A stretch of 64,000 nucleotides of DNA from NCBI GenBank assembly GCA_018268255.1, contig JAFDWX010000003.1, positions 62,001 to 126,000 on the forward strand, written 5' to 3'. Positions 17,388 to 26,348 of this stretch are shown here, piece by piece. Every line of letters starts with the position of its first letter. Position 1 is the stretch's first letter. Source of the DNA: Armatimonadota bacterium (GTDB lineage: Bacteria; Armatimonadota; Fimbriimonadia; Fimbriimonadales; Fimbriimonadaceae). The position numbers and the translations under genes are program-made. The notes beneath the pieces were generated by a model. The model made no database searches and was not told where the DNA came from. It saw only the letters and a program-made list of their open reading frames with translations.

Positions 17388-18575
17388 ATGAGTGAAGAAC
17401 CAGAGACCATTCCCGCTGCAATTCTTAGACAACAGCAAGATATCCGACGAACGATTGCGGTGAGTTCGAGAATCAGCAGTCCATACCTTGTCATGAACGC
17501 GCTTGCGACAGTTGTCGCAGCGTATGGATTGCTCGCAAACAGTACTGCGGTTGTGATTGGCGCGATGATCATCGCCACCCTCATCGGCCCGATCATGGGA
17601 TTGGCGTTGGCACTGGTCGATGGCGATATGGAGTTGTTTCGGCACTCCGTGTTCGCAGAGTTGAGCGGAGTAATGATGGTCGTGTCACTGGGTGCGATCA
17701 TTGGCAGGATTCACATCGATCTCGACATCACCCAAGAAATTCTATCGAGGACCCAACCCAATATTCTCGATCTGATGGTGGCTCTGGCTGGCGGAGCCGC
17801 AGGAGCGTACGCAACCGTTTCACCACGCGTAAGCGTTGGTTTGGTAGGCGTGGCCATATCCACCGCATTAGTCCCTCCGCTCACGGCCTGTGGCATATGT
17901 TTCTCTCGTGGCTTGGGAGACCTCGCTCTGGGTGCTCTGATCCTGTTTACGACCAACCTAGTAGCAATTCAATGTGCGGCATCCGTTGTTCTCTTTGCCT
18001 TCGGATATCATAAGGTTACCAAACGTGATCCTAACGATCACGGATATCATCGTCGGCTCGTCGTGGATGCCGCGCTCTTTGTTTGCTTATCCATATTCCT
18101 GTATCGCCAGTTCGCGATGAGTGTTTCCGAGGAGATCTTTCGAAAGAATCTCCGGAAATCTCTGGAAGTCGGATTGCGGGCCGTGCCTGGAGCCACTTTG
18201 GAAGATATTCGCGTGAGAACCACATCGGAACGAGATATTGTGGTGGCTCTGGTGCGTGTCCCGAACTCAATCACGCCACAGCAGACTTCGGTCCTTCAAT
18301 CTATGCTCGTTCCAAGGGACTCGCGCCAGATCGAATTGCATGTGCGTTCACAATTGACGAAGGAGACAACGACAGAGGGCTATCTTCACGAGATTAAGCC
18401 AGCCGCAGCACCAGTGGATGATCCAGAGGTTCCTAACGAGGAGCTCGAGCGAAGAAATCCTTCTGATGCCAACGATGACAACTTCTGGGGCGAAGAGCCT
18501 GAATCACCAACACTCAGGGGGAACGTTGTTGATCCGAAATCGAACTCGGAGCCGCTGAGACAAGCAAACCTTTGA
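17388..18575 (+). CDS. DUF389 family integral membrane protein
   Basis: 395 aa from the ATG at 17388; a TTG at 17361 would add nine residues. The N-terminal half has five or six hydrophobic segments with the family motif NSTAVVIGAMIIATLIGPIMG near residue 60 and VGLVGVAISTALVPPLTACG near 150. The C-terminal third is soluble and ends in an acidic tail. DUF389 proteins occur in many bacteria without an agreed function. The last 62 bp overlap the end of the lipid-kinase gene on the other strand. Confidence 0.85.
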   Translation: MSEEPETIPAAILRQQQDIRRTIAVSSRISSPYLVMNALATVVAAYGLLANSTAVVIGAMIIATLIGPIMGLALALVDGDMELFRHSVFAELSGVMMVVSLGAIIGRIHIDLDITQEILSRTQPNILDLMVALAGGAAGAYATVSPRVSVGLVGVAISTALVPPLTACGICFSRGLGDLALGALILFTTNLVAIQCAASVVLFAFGYHKVTKRDPNDHGYHRRLVVDAALFVCLSIFLYRQFAMSVSEEIFRKNLRKSLEVGLRAVPGATLEDIRVRTTSERDIVVALVRVPNSITPQQTSVLQSMLVPRDSRQIELHVRSQLTKETTTEGYLHEIKPAAAPVDDPEVPNEELERRNPSDANDDNFWGEEPESPTLRGNVVDPKSNSEPLRQANL

Positions 18576-19431
18576 GGTTTGATCTGAAGCTGATTTGTCG
18601 CATGTAAGTCGGGTCTCCGTCCAAGATAACCTTCCTGGCTTTGGAAAGGGTCACGGTGGCGGTTTCCGCGTCGATCGCCCAGGTTGAATCCAGTTCGGTG
18701 TGGCGACTCCCTGCGAGTGCCAACCCAAACTTGAAGAGATCCCATGGACCTCGCTTTTTGACGACATAGATCGAAACTTTGCCATCGTCGATGGCGGCGT
18801 TCTCAGTTGTTTGAAATGGACCTCCGTGGAGACGCGTATTGGCGGCCACAAATTGCCAAACCCTGCCTCTAAAATTTCCAGCTTTTGATTCAATCTGGAT
18901 GGTGAAAGCGGTCCGGAATCTAATGGCTGAAAGCAACGCTGGAAAGTAGGCGAGTCGGCCCAAGACCTTCTTGTTCTTCGCCTCCAAGTTCTCCACAATC
19001 GCCGCGGTCAGGCCGATCGTCGCGACGGTGACAAACATGTTGTCGTTGGCGAATGCGACGTCGATTGACTTCCGAACGGATTGGTTCAGGTGGAAGTCGA
19101 TCGCTTCCGGAATTGAAAGTGGGATGCCGATTTCTCTCGCCAAGCTGTTGCCGGTTCCGAGGGGAAGGATCGCCAGCACAATGTCCGAACCTACCAGTTG
19201 TTCAGCCGCCAGCCGAATCGTGCCATCCCCACCTCCAACGAACAAAACCTCGACGGCATCTTCGATGGCTCGGTGGATCGCCCGCTCCATCTCTTGGGGG
19301 CTCCCGGTTTCTTCGATCCAGAGAGGTGGAGTCGGGAAGTCCTCCACTATTTCACCGCCCTTTGATCCCTGCCTCGATTTGCCCGAAACCACTACGGCAA
19401 AACGACTCGGCTGTAAAGTGGATTCGACCAT
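18514..19431 (-). CDS. Diacylglycerol kinase-family lipid kinase (YegS/BmrU-like)
   Basis: 305 aa. The catalytic domain has VLFVGGGDGTIRLAAEQL (nucleotide-binding GGGDGT, near residue 65) and LPLGTGNSLAREIGIPL near 90, the two signatures of the family. The C-terminal half is the expected beta-sandwich (FVAANTRLHGGPFQTTENA, DDGKVSIYVV, KVILDGDP). It phosphorylates a membrane lipid such as diacylglycerol or a sphingoid base. The gene stands alone and overlaps the DUF389 gene tail-to-tail by 62 bp. Confidence 0.92.
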   Translation of the reverse strand: MVESTLQPSRFAVVVSGKSRQGSKGGEIVEDFPTPPLWIEETGSPQEMERAIHRAIEDAVEVLFVGGGDGTIRLAAEQLVGSDIVLAILPLGTGNSLAREIGIPLSIPEAIDFHLNQSVRKSIDVAFANDNMFVTVATIGLTAAIVENLEAKNKKVLGRLAYFPALLSAIRFRTAFTIQIESKAGNFRGRVWQFVAANTRLHGGPFQTTENAAIDDGKVSIYVVKKRGPWDLFKFGLALAGSRHTELDSTWAIDAETATVTLSKARKVILDGDPTYMRQISFRSNLKGLLVSAAPSSISDQQRSP

Positions 19432-19488
19432 GTCCGGCTATTCTGTCCTGAACCGCCCGTGGCGTTGGGTGTACGCTGAGCCCAGCCC

Positions 19489-20541
19489 ATGCTCGGTCTT
19501 CTTCTCTCTACGACGTTTTTGGATCAGGATCCGCTCCCGCCAGCATCCGAGCTGCTCAGTGCTTTGGTTCAAACGTATCGGGTGGCAGGCACAGCGAGAT
19601 TTCTGGACAGCATAGGCGATAAGAATTCCAAGGATCAAGTTGTTTTCAACTGGGGTCTCGGTGTCCTTATTTCTGCAGAGAATGCTGTGGCCCGGAACGA
19701 TCGGCGCTATGTGCCCCTGCTGAAACAGACACTGGAGATGAGCGAGAGCTACTGGAACCCAAAGGGTCCTGTCGCGGGCTATGACGTTCTTCCTGGCCCG
19801 CACGGGGGCAAAGATCGATATTACGACGACAACGCGTGGATGGTGATGGCTCTGGTTGAGAGCTATGAGATCACGAGGGAAACTAAGTGGCTTGACCGAG
19901 CAAAAGCAGCATTGGAGTATGTGCTCAGTGGTTCGGACGACGTGCTTGGAGGTGGAATCTACTGGCGCGAAAACGAAAAGAACTCCAAGAACACGTGTTC
20001 CAACGGCCCTGCTGCTGCAGCGTGTCTAGCTGTGTACTCTCACACCAAATCGAAACCGCTTTTGGACCGCGCGAAGAGCCTCTACCAGTGGACCTACGAC
20101 AAGCTGCGGGATCCCGAAGACAATCTCTACTGGGATGCAGTCAAACTCGACGGGAGCGTCGAAAAAACCAAGTGGAGCTACAATTCGGCGCTGATGCTGA
20201 GAAGCGCAAAGGCCTTGGCAAAGTGGACAGGCGAGGCCAAGTTTAAGAACCAGGCGAAGAAGTTGGAGGCTGCATGCCAATCAAGGTGGCTGAAATCAAG
20301 CGGCCAGATAGCGGATGAACTTCAGTTCGCTCATCTCCTTTTCGAGAACATGGATCTTTCGCCAAAGCAGCAGGAGCAGTGCCTGCGGAATTTGCTCGGC
20401 GCACGGGACGAAAACGGCTGGTTCGGTCATCGTTGGGGTGAGAAGGCAACCGGCCCCAAAAGACAACTCATCCACCAGGCTTCCGCGATCCGTGCCCTTG
20501 CTCACTATCAGGCGCGCAAATCGGATTCAAAGGCAGAATAG
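19489..20541 (+). CDS. GH76-like alpha-1,6-mannanase family hydrolase
   Basis: 350 aa with a short hydrophobic N-terminus that may be a signal peptide. The sequence is an (alpha/alpha)6 toroid with the double-aspartate signature of GH76, RYYDDNAWM (D113, D114), and later ENEKNSKNTCSNGPAAAACL and TKWSYNSALMLRSAKAL. The known activity of the family is endo-alpha-1,6-mannanase; a related epimerase-type fold cannot be excluded. It heads a three-gene group with the dehydrogenase and TIM-barrel genes, 5 bp before the next start. Confidence 0.75.
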   Translation: MLGLLLSTTFLDQDPLPPASELLSALVQTYRVAGTARFLDSIGDKNSKDQVVFNWGLGVLISAENAVARNDRRYVPLLKQTLEMSESYWNPKGPVAGYDVLPGPHGGKDRYYDDNAWMVMALVESYEITRETKWLDRAKAALEYVLSGSDDVLGGGIYWRENEKNSKNTCSNGPAAAACLAVYSHTKSKPLLDRAKSLYQWTYDKLRDPEDNLYWDAVKLDGSVEKTKWSYNSALMLRSAKALAKWTGEAKFKNQAKKLEAACQSRWLKSSGQIADELQFAHLLFENMDLSPKQQEQCLRNLLGARDENGWFGHRWGEKATGPKRQLIHQASAIRALAHYQARKSDSKAE

Positions 20542-20546
20542 GAGTA

Positions 20547-21542
20547 ATGAGCCAACTCAATGTCGCGCTGGTCGGTTGCGGCTTCATGGGCCGAATGCAC
20601 GCAACCGTTTACGGCCAACTTTCTGATGTCAAGGTCACCCAATGTCTATCAAACCATGGCAAGTCGTCGGTCGATCTTGCTGCCAAACTGGGCGCCCAAG
20701 CGGTGGCCACGTACGATGAAATCTTGCGGGACACCTCAATTGATGTCGTGGACATCTGCCTTCCGACCGATCTCCATGCAGATTTTGCGATCAAGGCTTT
20801 GAAATCGGGCAAGCATGTTCTTTGCGAGAAACCGATGGCGATCGATCTGGATTCGGCAGACAAGATGATCGCAGCATCACGCGACTCCGGCAAAACGCTG
20901 ATGGTTGCTCAGTGCATCCGGTTCTGGCCGGAATACGTTCGGCTGCGCGAAATGATCCAAGACAAACGGTACGGAACCCTGAAATCGCTCCAAATGACTC
21001 GATTTGGCGCGTTTCCGGCGTGGAGCGCTGACGGCTGGATTGGACTTGCTCCCCGATCTGGCGGTGCAGCCCTCGATATGCACATCCACGATACAGACTA
21101 CGTTGTGAGCGTTTTTGGCAAGCCGCAAGACGTCTCTTCGCGCGGCACCATTGACAGTCGAGGGCCAAGCCACATCTTCACCCTTCTGACCTACCCAACA
21201 CATGTCGTGCAAACAGAAGGCGGGTGGGATCTGCCATCGTGCACTCCTTTCCGCATGTCCTTCCGAGCGGTGTTTGAACAGGCGCTTGTGATGTTTGATG
21301 GTGGTCCATTGACCGTTTATCGCGATGGCGAGCAACCCGAGCCGATAACGGATTTGCCGAAGATGTCAGCTGGAGATCAAGGTGGCAACATCTCCGATCT
21401 CGGCGGCTACTACTTCGAGATGGAGTACTTCTACTCATGTCTGAAGAGTGGGAAGCCTGTGACTCAATCCACCCCGGAATCTTCACGGGAAGCACTTGAA
21501 ATCACGCTGACAGAAATCGCGCGCATGGGGGCCCAACTGTGA
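20547..21542 (+). CDS. Gfo/Idh/MocA family sugar dehydrogenase
   Basis: 331 aa. The N-terminal Rossmann domain has VALVGCGFMGRMHATVY and the conserved HVLCEKPMAIDLDSADKM (EKP catalytic Lys near residue 95). The C-terminal half is the alpha/beta substrate domain with GGAALDMHIHDTDYVVSVFG, where the Asp-X3-His-type pair is expected to bind substrate. It oxidises or reduces a sugar or inositol using NAD(P). An AGGAG stands just before the ATG. The stop overlaps the next start by 4 bp, so both act together. Confidence 0.93.
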   Translation: MSQLNVALVGCGFMGRMHATVYGQLSDVKVTQCLSNHGKSSVDLAAKLGAQAVATYDEILRDTSIDVVDICLPTDLHADFAIKALKSGKHVLCEKPMAIDLDSADKMIAASRDSGKTLMVAQCIRFWPEYVRLREMIQDKRYGTLKSLQMTRFGAFPAWSADGWIGLAPRSGGAALDMHIHDTDYVVSVFGKPQDVSSRGTIDSRGPSHIFTLLTYPTHVVQTEGGWDLPSCTPFRMSFRAVFEQALVMFDGGPLTVYRDGEQPEPITDLPKMSAGDQGGNISDLGGYYFEMEYFYSCLKSGKPVTQSTPESSREALEITLTEIARMGAQL

Positions 21543-22396
21543 ACCTCAAGTCGATCAACTACTGGTCGTATCCTGGTGGTTTCGACGGCACCTTTCCTGT
21601 AGCTTCGCTTTTGCAGACCGCCAAGGATCAGGGATTTGATGCGGTGGAAATCTGCATCGGGATTTCGGGGGAAGTCACGCCGGAAACCACACAGGCTCAG
21701 TGCGAGGACATTCTCGCCAAGGCTCACTCCGTTGGCATCCAGGTTGCGAGTGTCGCTTCGGGTCTCTATTGGGGCAACGCGATCGGAGATGCTGATGAAT
21801 CCTCTCGAGCAATAGCGTTGAGACAACTGGATTCCATGCTGCAAATCACGGCGTGGCTCCGATGCAAAACTCTGCTCACCATCACGGGAGCGGTCGACGT
21901 GTTCTTTATGCCGGATCGACCGGTCCAGGACTATGCGTCTGTGGAAAAGTACTCCCGCGAAGGCCTCAAGCATCTCGCACCCAAAGCGGAGGCGTTGGGC
22001 GTTCGGATGGGACTTGAGAATGTCTGGAACAAATTCCTGTTGAGCCCCAGTGAAATGGCGCAATTCATTGATTCCATAGAGAGCGCAGCAGTTGGCGCCT
22101 ATGTAGATGTTGCGAACGTGCTGCCTTATGGATATCCCGAGCAATGGCTGCGATACTTGGGCAAACGTGTTGCAGGAGTCCACTTTAAGGACTTTAGGCG
22201 AGCAGTGGGAACCGGAGAGGGATTTGTCGATCTGCTGGAAGGTGATGTCAACTGGCCCGAAGTAATGAAAGCAATATCGGAAATTGGCTATGAGGGCCCC
22301 GTGGTTGCGGAAATGATCCCGCACTATGGCCATCACCCAATCGTACGTTCTGCCAATGCTTCGCGGGCAATGGACGCGATTTTAGGGCGCAGTTAG
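21539..22396 (+). CDS. Sugar phosphate isomerase/epimerase (xylose isomerase-like TIM barrel)
   Basis: 285 aa starting with GTG inside the dehydrogenase stop (GTGA). TIM-barrel features are GFDAVEICIGISGEVTPE, KAEALGVRMGLENVWNKF with the metal-ligand Glu, VGAYVDVANVLPYG, and AGVHFKDFRR with its metal-ligand His. Such enzymes epimerise or isomerise the keto-sugar products of Gfo/Idh/MocA partners. The pair suggests an oxidise-isomerise-reduce pathway for the sugar released by the upstream hydrolase. Its end overlaps the convergent kinase gene by 15 bp. Confidence 0.9.
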   Translation: MNLKSINYWSYPGGFDGTFPVASLLQTAKDQGFDAVEICIGISGEVTPETTQAQCEDILAKAHSVGIQVASVASGLYWGNAIGDADESSRAIALRQLDSMLQITAWLRCKTLLTITGAVDVFFMPDRPVQDYASVEKYSREGLKHLAPKAEALGVRMGLENVWNKFLLSPSEMAQFIDSIESAAVGAYVDVANVLPYGYPEQWLRYLGKRVAGVHFKDFRRAVGTGEGFVDLLEGDVNWPEVMKAISEIGYEGPVVAEMIPHYGHHPIVRSANASRAMDAILGRS

Positions 22397-22963
22397 GGCC
22401 TTGATTTGAGCGAGAATCGAGTCCCGATCGAGCTGATCGAAATCTGTAGTGTCTATTTCGATCAGCTTTCCGACAATCGGCAATGGTTCGGCTTTGCCTG
22501 CTAACAGATAGTCCCTAAACGGCTCGATATTGCCAGCATCGCAGTGCCCAGGATGCCGCTCGCCGGTTTCGACGCGGCTCTTGAATCGGTGATATGCCGA
22601 GTCGTCCGTGACATAGCAAAGCAATTGTATAAGTTGGACGTGGTACTTATCTCGCCAATGGTTATACTTTTCAGTATCGTAGAGCGGATTGAAATTGCTC
22701 TCAATGATGAAAGAAATCCCGCACCGCAGCAGTTCCTCCAATATCGGATTAAGAGTAGCGTGTGTGGTGCCGCTGAGCTTATGAGCCCACGCCCGATCGG
22801 AGTAGCCCAGTGACTCAAAGAGGGCTTCCTTCACCGCATCTTTGGCGAAGACCGGCCATCCCAAAGCCTCGCCCAGAAACTTGGCAATGGTGGTCTTTCC
22901 TGTGGCAGAAATTCCATTCACCAGTATCACTGTGGGAGAACTCATCGCCCGAGGTTGTACCAC
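22382..22963 (-). CDS. P-loop kinase of the zeta-toxin/AAA_33 type
   Basis: 193 aa from a GTG at 22963 that has GGGAAGG 4 nt upstream; an ATG at 22945 would shorten it by six residues. Walker A is NGISATGKTT near residue 16. The following strand-helix (WPVFAKDAVKEALFESLGY) and the later IIESNFNPLYDTEKY fit small nucleotide-dependent kinases of the zeta/chloramphenicol-phosphotransferase group. There is no partner antitoxin beside it, so a toxin role is not supported. The substrate is unknown. Confidence 0.75.
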   Translation of the reverse strand: MVQPRAMSSPTVILVNGISATGKTTIAKFLGEALGWPVFAKDAVKEALFESLGYSDRAWAHKLSGTTHATLNPILEELLRCGISFIIESNFNPLYDTEKYNHWRDKYHVQLIQLLCYVTDDSAYHRFKSRVETGERHPGHCDAGNIEPFRDYLLAGKAEPLPIVGKLIEIDTTDFDQLDRDSILAQIKALTAP

Positions 22964-23003
22964 TTAGCCTTCCCTTAACAATGGTGCAGGTAACCTTGCT
23001 TGC

Positions 23004-24611
23004 ATGCTTAACCGTCGCGAATTTCTGCAGCGCACCGGCGTATTTGCATCCGGGCTGACCATCGCTCGCTTCGTTCCAAGCAAAGCCGTTGCTTGGACTG
23101 AGTTGCCCCAAGATGGGAATGGGCAGAAATTCGCGGAGGGCGTGGTGTTCCACGACCGCAATGGGAGCGGGGTGCGTGAGAACGGCGACCCTGGCGTAGC
23201 GGGTGTGGCCGTCTCCAACGGAAAGGAAGTGACCCTGACCGATAAGAACGGCAAATGGAAGCTCCCAGTTCGCGAAAACTCCTGTTTCTTTGTGATCAAG
23301 CCGTCTGGGTGGAAGGTGCCGGTCGATCCCCACAACATTCCGCAGCACTACTACGTCCACCGGCCCGAGGGCTCACCCAAACTCAGATACAAAGCGATTG
23401 CGCCCACTGGAAATCTTCCCAAGAGCATCGACTTCGCCTTGCAGCCGCAGAAAGAGCACGACAAATTCCGTATCGTCATGTTTGGGGACCCTCAGCCCCG
23501 CAACCAGAAAGAGGTCGATTACATTGCCCATGACGTGGTAGAGCAAGTTGCTCGAGACGTGGTCGCAGTCGATGCCAAATTCGGGATCAGTCTCGGCGAC
23601 ATCATGTTCGACGTTCTCTCGCTTTATGGAAGCCTGAAGGGAGTCGTTTCGACTATCGGTCTACCCTGGTACCACGTGAAAGGCAATCACGATATGAACT
23701 ACGACTCTCCCCAGCACGAGGGATCGTACGAAACGTTCATCAGCCATTTTGGCCCGACGCATTTTGCCTTCAACTACGGACGAGTCCACTTTATTGTCAT
23801 CGATGACGTTCTCTATCACGGCAGTGCAAAGGGCGGATACCACGGAGAAATCACTGCCGAGAACTTGGAGTTCATCAAAAATGATCTGCAATATGTGCCA
23901 CAGGACCGGCTGATCTGCCTCTGCATGCATATTCCCATCACGGACGTGAAAAATCGCGAGGAGCTCTTCCGGCTGTTCGAGGATCGACCCTATAACGTCA
24001 GTTTCTCCGCGCATACCCATGTGGCTGAGCACGCTTTCTTGGGAGAGAAAGATGGCTGGAAAGGCAAAGAGCCGCACCATCACATCAACCACGCAACCGT
24101 CTGCGGAAGTTGGTGGGAAGGCGCGTTGGACGAGCGGGGAATTCCTCATGCAACCATGAGCGATGGTGGTCCAAATGGGTATTCCATTGTGGAGTTCGAC
24201 AGGAACAAGTACAAGGTGATGTTTCGAGCAGCCAGTCGCCCAGAGTGTGAACAAATGGGTATTTGGCTACCCGAGGAAATGACCTCGGCCGATGCGGCTC
24301 GAACCGAAGTTATCGTGAACGTCTACGCTGGATCGGAGCGGTCCACCGTCGAGATGAAGGTTGGATCAGGGGAATGGACTCCGCTCACCAGGTTCGTGGG
24401 TAAGGACCCGTTCTTTGTTCAGATGAAAGAGATCGAAGCTGGTCCTACTCCTCCCACAGGACTCAAATTGCCCAACCCATCGGACACACCTCACTTGTGG
24501 AAGACTTTCATGCCTGGGGGCCTCTCGCGAGGAGTGCACGCGGCTGAGTTTAGGACTACCGACGTATTTGGTCAGACATTTATCGATCACCGAGTCTTTA
24601 GGATTGTCTAG
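23004..24611 (+). CDS. Tat-exported calcineurin-like phosphoesterase with flanking beta domains
   Basis: 535 aa. A twin-arginine signal (NRREFLQRTGVFASG) opens the protein. Residues 45-125 form an N-terminal beta domain (GVVFHDRNGSGVRENGDPGV). The metallophosphoesterase core follows with GDPQPRN, SLGDIMFD, KGNHDMNY and AHTHVAEH, the metal ligands of the family. The last 130 residues are the matching C-terminal beta domain. It hydrolyses a phosphate ester outside the cytoplasm. There is no Shine-Dalgarno, but TAACCT lies 7 nt before the ATG. Its stop interlocks with the next convergent gene in CTAG. Confidence 0.88.
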   Translation: MLNRREFLQRTGVFASGLTIARFVPSKAVAWTELPQDGNGQKFAEGVVFHDRNGSGVRENGDPGVAGVAVSNGKEVTLTDKNGKWKLPVRENSCFFVIKPSGWKVPVDPHNIPQHYYVHRPEGSPKLRYKAIAPTGNLPKSIDFALQPQKEHDKFRIVMFGDPQPRNQKEVDYIAHDVVEQVARDVVAVDAKFGISLGDIMFDVLSLYGSLKGVVSTIGLPWYHVKGNHDMNYDSPQHEGSYETFISHFGPTHFAFNYGRVHFIVIDDVLYHGSAKGGYHGEITAENLEFIKNDLQYVPQDRLICLCMHIPITDVKNREELFRLFEDRPYNVSFSAHTHVAEHAFLGEKDGWKGKEPHHHINHATVCGSWWEGALDERGIPHATMSDGGPNGYSIVEFDRNKYKVMFRAASRPECEQMGIWLPEEMTSADAARTEVIVNVYAGSERSTVEMKVGSGEWTPLTRFVGKDPFFVQMKEIEAGPTPPTGLKLPNPSDTPHLWKTFMPGGLSRGVHAAEFRTTDVFGQTFIDHRVFRIV

Positions 24612-25150
24612 CGTGCTTCCTTCCGGATGGATTTAATGCTCGGGAGAATTCTTGCGTCTCCGACTGGAGCGTCCTTGAGCTGGGCGTACGTGAACACCAG
24701 CTTGGAGTCTCCAAGGTCGACGTAGAACTGCCGTTCACGGATGGTGCCCAAAACGAACTCGCAGCTGACGACCTGCAGACCGCTTTCGGTGGTCAGGCCC
24801 CCTCCAAGTTTGAAGTCTTTAGCAGCACCTTTGAGAGCTTTCGTGGCTGCCTCCAGGTACTGCTGGAGTGAGCCTGATGCGGGCTCGTTAACGACGTTGA
24901 TATTCTCGCCAAAGCCATCTTTGAACTCTCCGACGGCGATCTTGTAGTTGGCCATTGCCATGGATGTCGCCATCGGGTTTTCCTTGACCGTCCAGCCTTC
25001 AGGTGGCACCCATGAAAAGCCTTTCTCGACAATTCGGTTTTTCTCCGAGGTTTCCGACACGGACTTGGTCTCCGACGCCACGGGCTTCGAATTAGGCCCG
25101 CATCCTACTAGGAATACGGTGAGTAGGGCGAGAGCTAGCGGAGACTTCAT
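24608..25150 (-). CDS. Hypothetical lipoprotein
   Basis: 180 aa. A signal peptide with lipobox VFLVGC (near residue 17) leads to a Ser/Lys-rich linker and a compact domain of about 140 residues. Its pattern, GFSWVPPEGWTVKE ... NINVVNEP ... YVDLGDSKLVFTYAQ, resembles the PsbP/DcrB-like fold, but I cannot assign it. It should be anchored in a membrane. An AGGA stands 8 nt before the ATG. The stop shares CTAG with the phosphoesterase gene. Confidence 0.7.
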   Translation of the reverse strand: MKSPLALALLTVFLVGCGPNSKPVASETKSVSETSEKNRIVEKGFSWVPPEGWTVKENPMATSMAMANYKIAVGEFKDGFGENINVVNEPASGSLQQYLEAATKALKGAAKDFKLGGGLTTESGLQVVSCEFVLGTIRERQFYVDLGDSKLVFTYAQLKDAPVGDARILPSIKSIRKEAR

Positions 25151-25214
25151 GCCGCGAATCCTACCAGGAGTGTGGTTCCTCCATGCCAGTATTATTACTT
25201 GAAACCGATTTTGT

Positions 25215-25226
25215 CGAAACGTTTCG
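25215..25226. promoter_or_regulatory. LacI-family operator 1
   Basis: CGAAACGTTTCG is a 12-bp perfect palindrome with the central CG and AAACGTTT core usual for LacI-type repressors. It lies 50 bp before the LacI-family start. Confidence 0.7.
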
Positions 25227-25249
25227 CACTATTTTGCGATAAACTATGT

Positions 25250-25259
25250 GAAACGTTTC
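25250..25259. promoter_or_regulatory. LacI-family operator 2
   Basis: GAAACGTTTC repeats the core of operator 1, with centres 34 bp apart. The pair brackets the region where the promoter should lie, so binding of the adjacent LacI protein to its own promoter is likely. Confidence 0.7.
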
Positions 25260-25275
25260 GATAAGGATGGCAACG

Positions 25276-26298
25276 ATGCCTACTACGCTCAAGGACATTG
25301 CTCGGGAACTCAATATTTCGGTTAGTACCGTCAGCTACGCCTTGCACGGTGGCACTCGAAAGATCCCTGACCAGCTCCGAGAGCAAGTGAGGGAAACAGC
25401 AGTCCGGATGAACTATCGGCCCAATCGCCTGGCTCGGAGTTTGGTGACGGGTCGGACGAATACCATCGGCGTTGTTCCCCCTGTCCTCGACGATGACGTC
25501 TTTTTGAGCCCTTACCTGCGAATGGCTTGGAACAGCATCGTCAACGAAGCGGAAAAGCTGCGACAGGACCTCCTTCTCCTAACTGCCAGTGACCGAACCC
25601 GAGCGGCGGATTCTATTGACGATTTAGTCGATTCACGAATCGATGGGTTGCTTTTTGTTGCTCCAAGTGTAGAGGCGAAACCATTTGAACGCCTGACCGA
25701 GTTGCAGGTGCCATACACCCTGATGAGCGCGGGCGGAAATGCTCCTGGTCCCCATTTTGGAGTCGACAACAACCAAGGCGTGCGATTGGCAGTCCAACAC
25801 CTGATGGCGTTGGGACACAGGCGCATCGCGCATATCGGAGGACCAGATAGTTCGTACGACGCGATTATGCGAAAAAGCACGTTCGATCAACTCGTTCGAG
25901 AGTACGACCTCCCGTTGTTTGACGGACAGTCGCAACATGGACCCTGGACTCGAGAAAGTGGGGAGGCACGTTTGGTCGAGCTCATGAAGCTCGCGCATCC
26001 GCCAACGGCGATTTTTGCCGGTAACGACGATTTGGCGATCGGTGTTTTGGGAAGGGCCTTCGAGATGGGAATTCGTGTTCCCGATAAGCTGAGCGTGATC
26101 GGTTTTGACGATGCTGGCTTTCTCGCCTACGGACTTCCCGGACTCACCACCGTGCGCCAACCGCTCCCAGAGCTTGCTGCTCTGGCCGTCCGCTCTCTTG
26201 TCGACTTTATCGCTACGCAGTCAGTGCCAGCGGATCTCGAATTGCCAGCGACTCTTGTCGTGCGAGAGTCCACTGGTCCAGCCTACTTAACACCATGA
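25276..26298 (+). CDS. LacI family transcriptional regulator
   Basis: 340 aa from the ATG at 25276, which has AAGGA 8 nt upstream; an ATG 9 bp earlier overlaps that site. The helix-turn-helix [20 protein letters not shown] and hinge [11 protein letters not shown] are followed by a type I periplasmic-binding domain ([50 protein letters not shown]). It binds a sugar and controls transcription. Two palindromes upstream suggest autoregulation, and the three genes downstream (pseudopilin, small membrane protein, glycosidase) probably belong to its operon. Confidence 0.93.
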   Translation: MPTTLKDIARELNISVSTVSYALHGGTRKIPDQLREQVRETAVRMNYRPNRLARSLVTGRTNTIGVVPPVLDDDVFLSPYLRMAWNSIVNEAEKLRQDLLLLTASDRTRAADSIDDLVDSRIDGLLFVAPSVEAKPFERLTELQVPYTLMSAGGNAPGPHFGVDNNQGVRLAVQHLMALGHRRIAHIGGPDSSYDAIMRKSTFDQLVREYDLPLFDGQSQHGPWTRESGEARLVELMKLAHPPTAIFAGNDDLAIGVLGRAFEMGIRVPDKLSVIGFDDAGFLAYGLPGLTTVRQPLPELAALAVRSLVDFIATQSVPADLELPATLVVRESTGPAYLTP

Positions 26299-26348
26299 GC
26301 AGTTTTACCAATCACCTGATGGGAATCCACGTCCAACGGAGGACCTTA

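Noticed and set aside
21464-22336. 290-codon frame on the minus strand
   Set aside because: It is antisense to the TIM-barrel epimerase gene and has no plausible domain or start site.
22382-22963. Zeta-toxin of a toxin-antitoxin pair
   Set aside because: Only the P-loop kinase fold is supported; no small antitoxin gene is adjacent.
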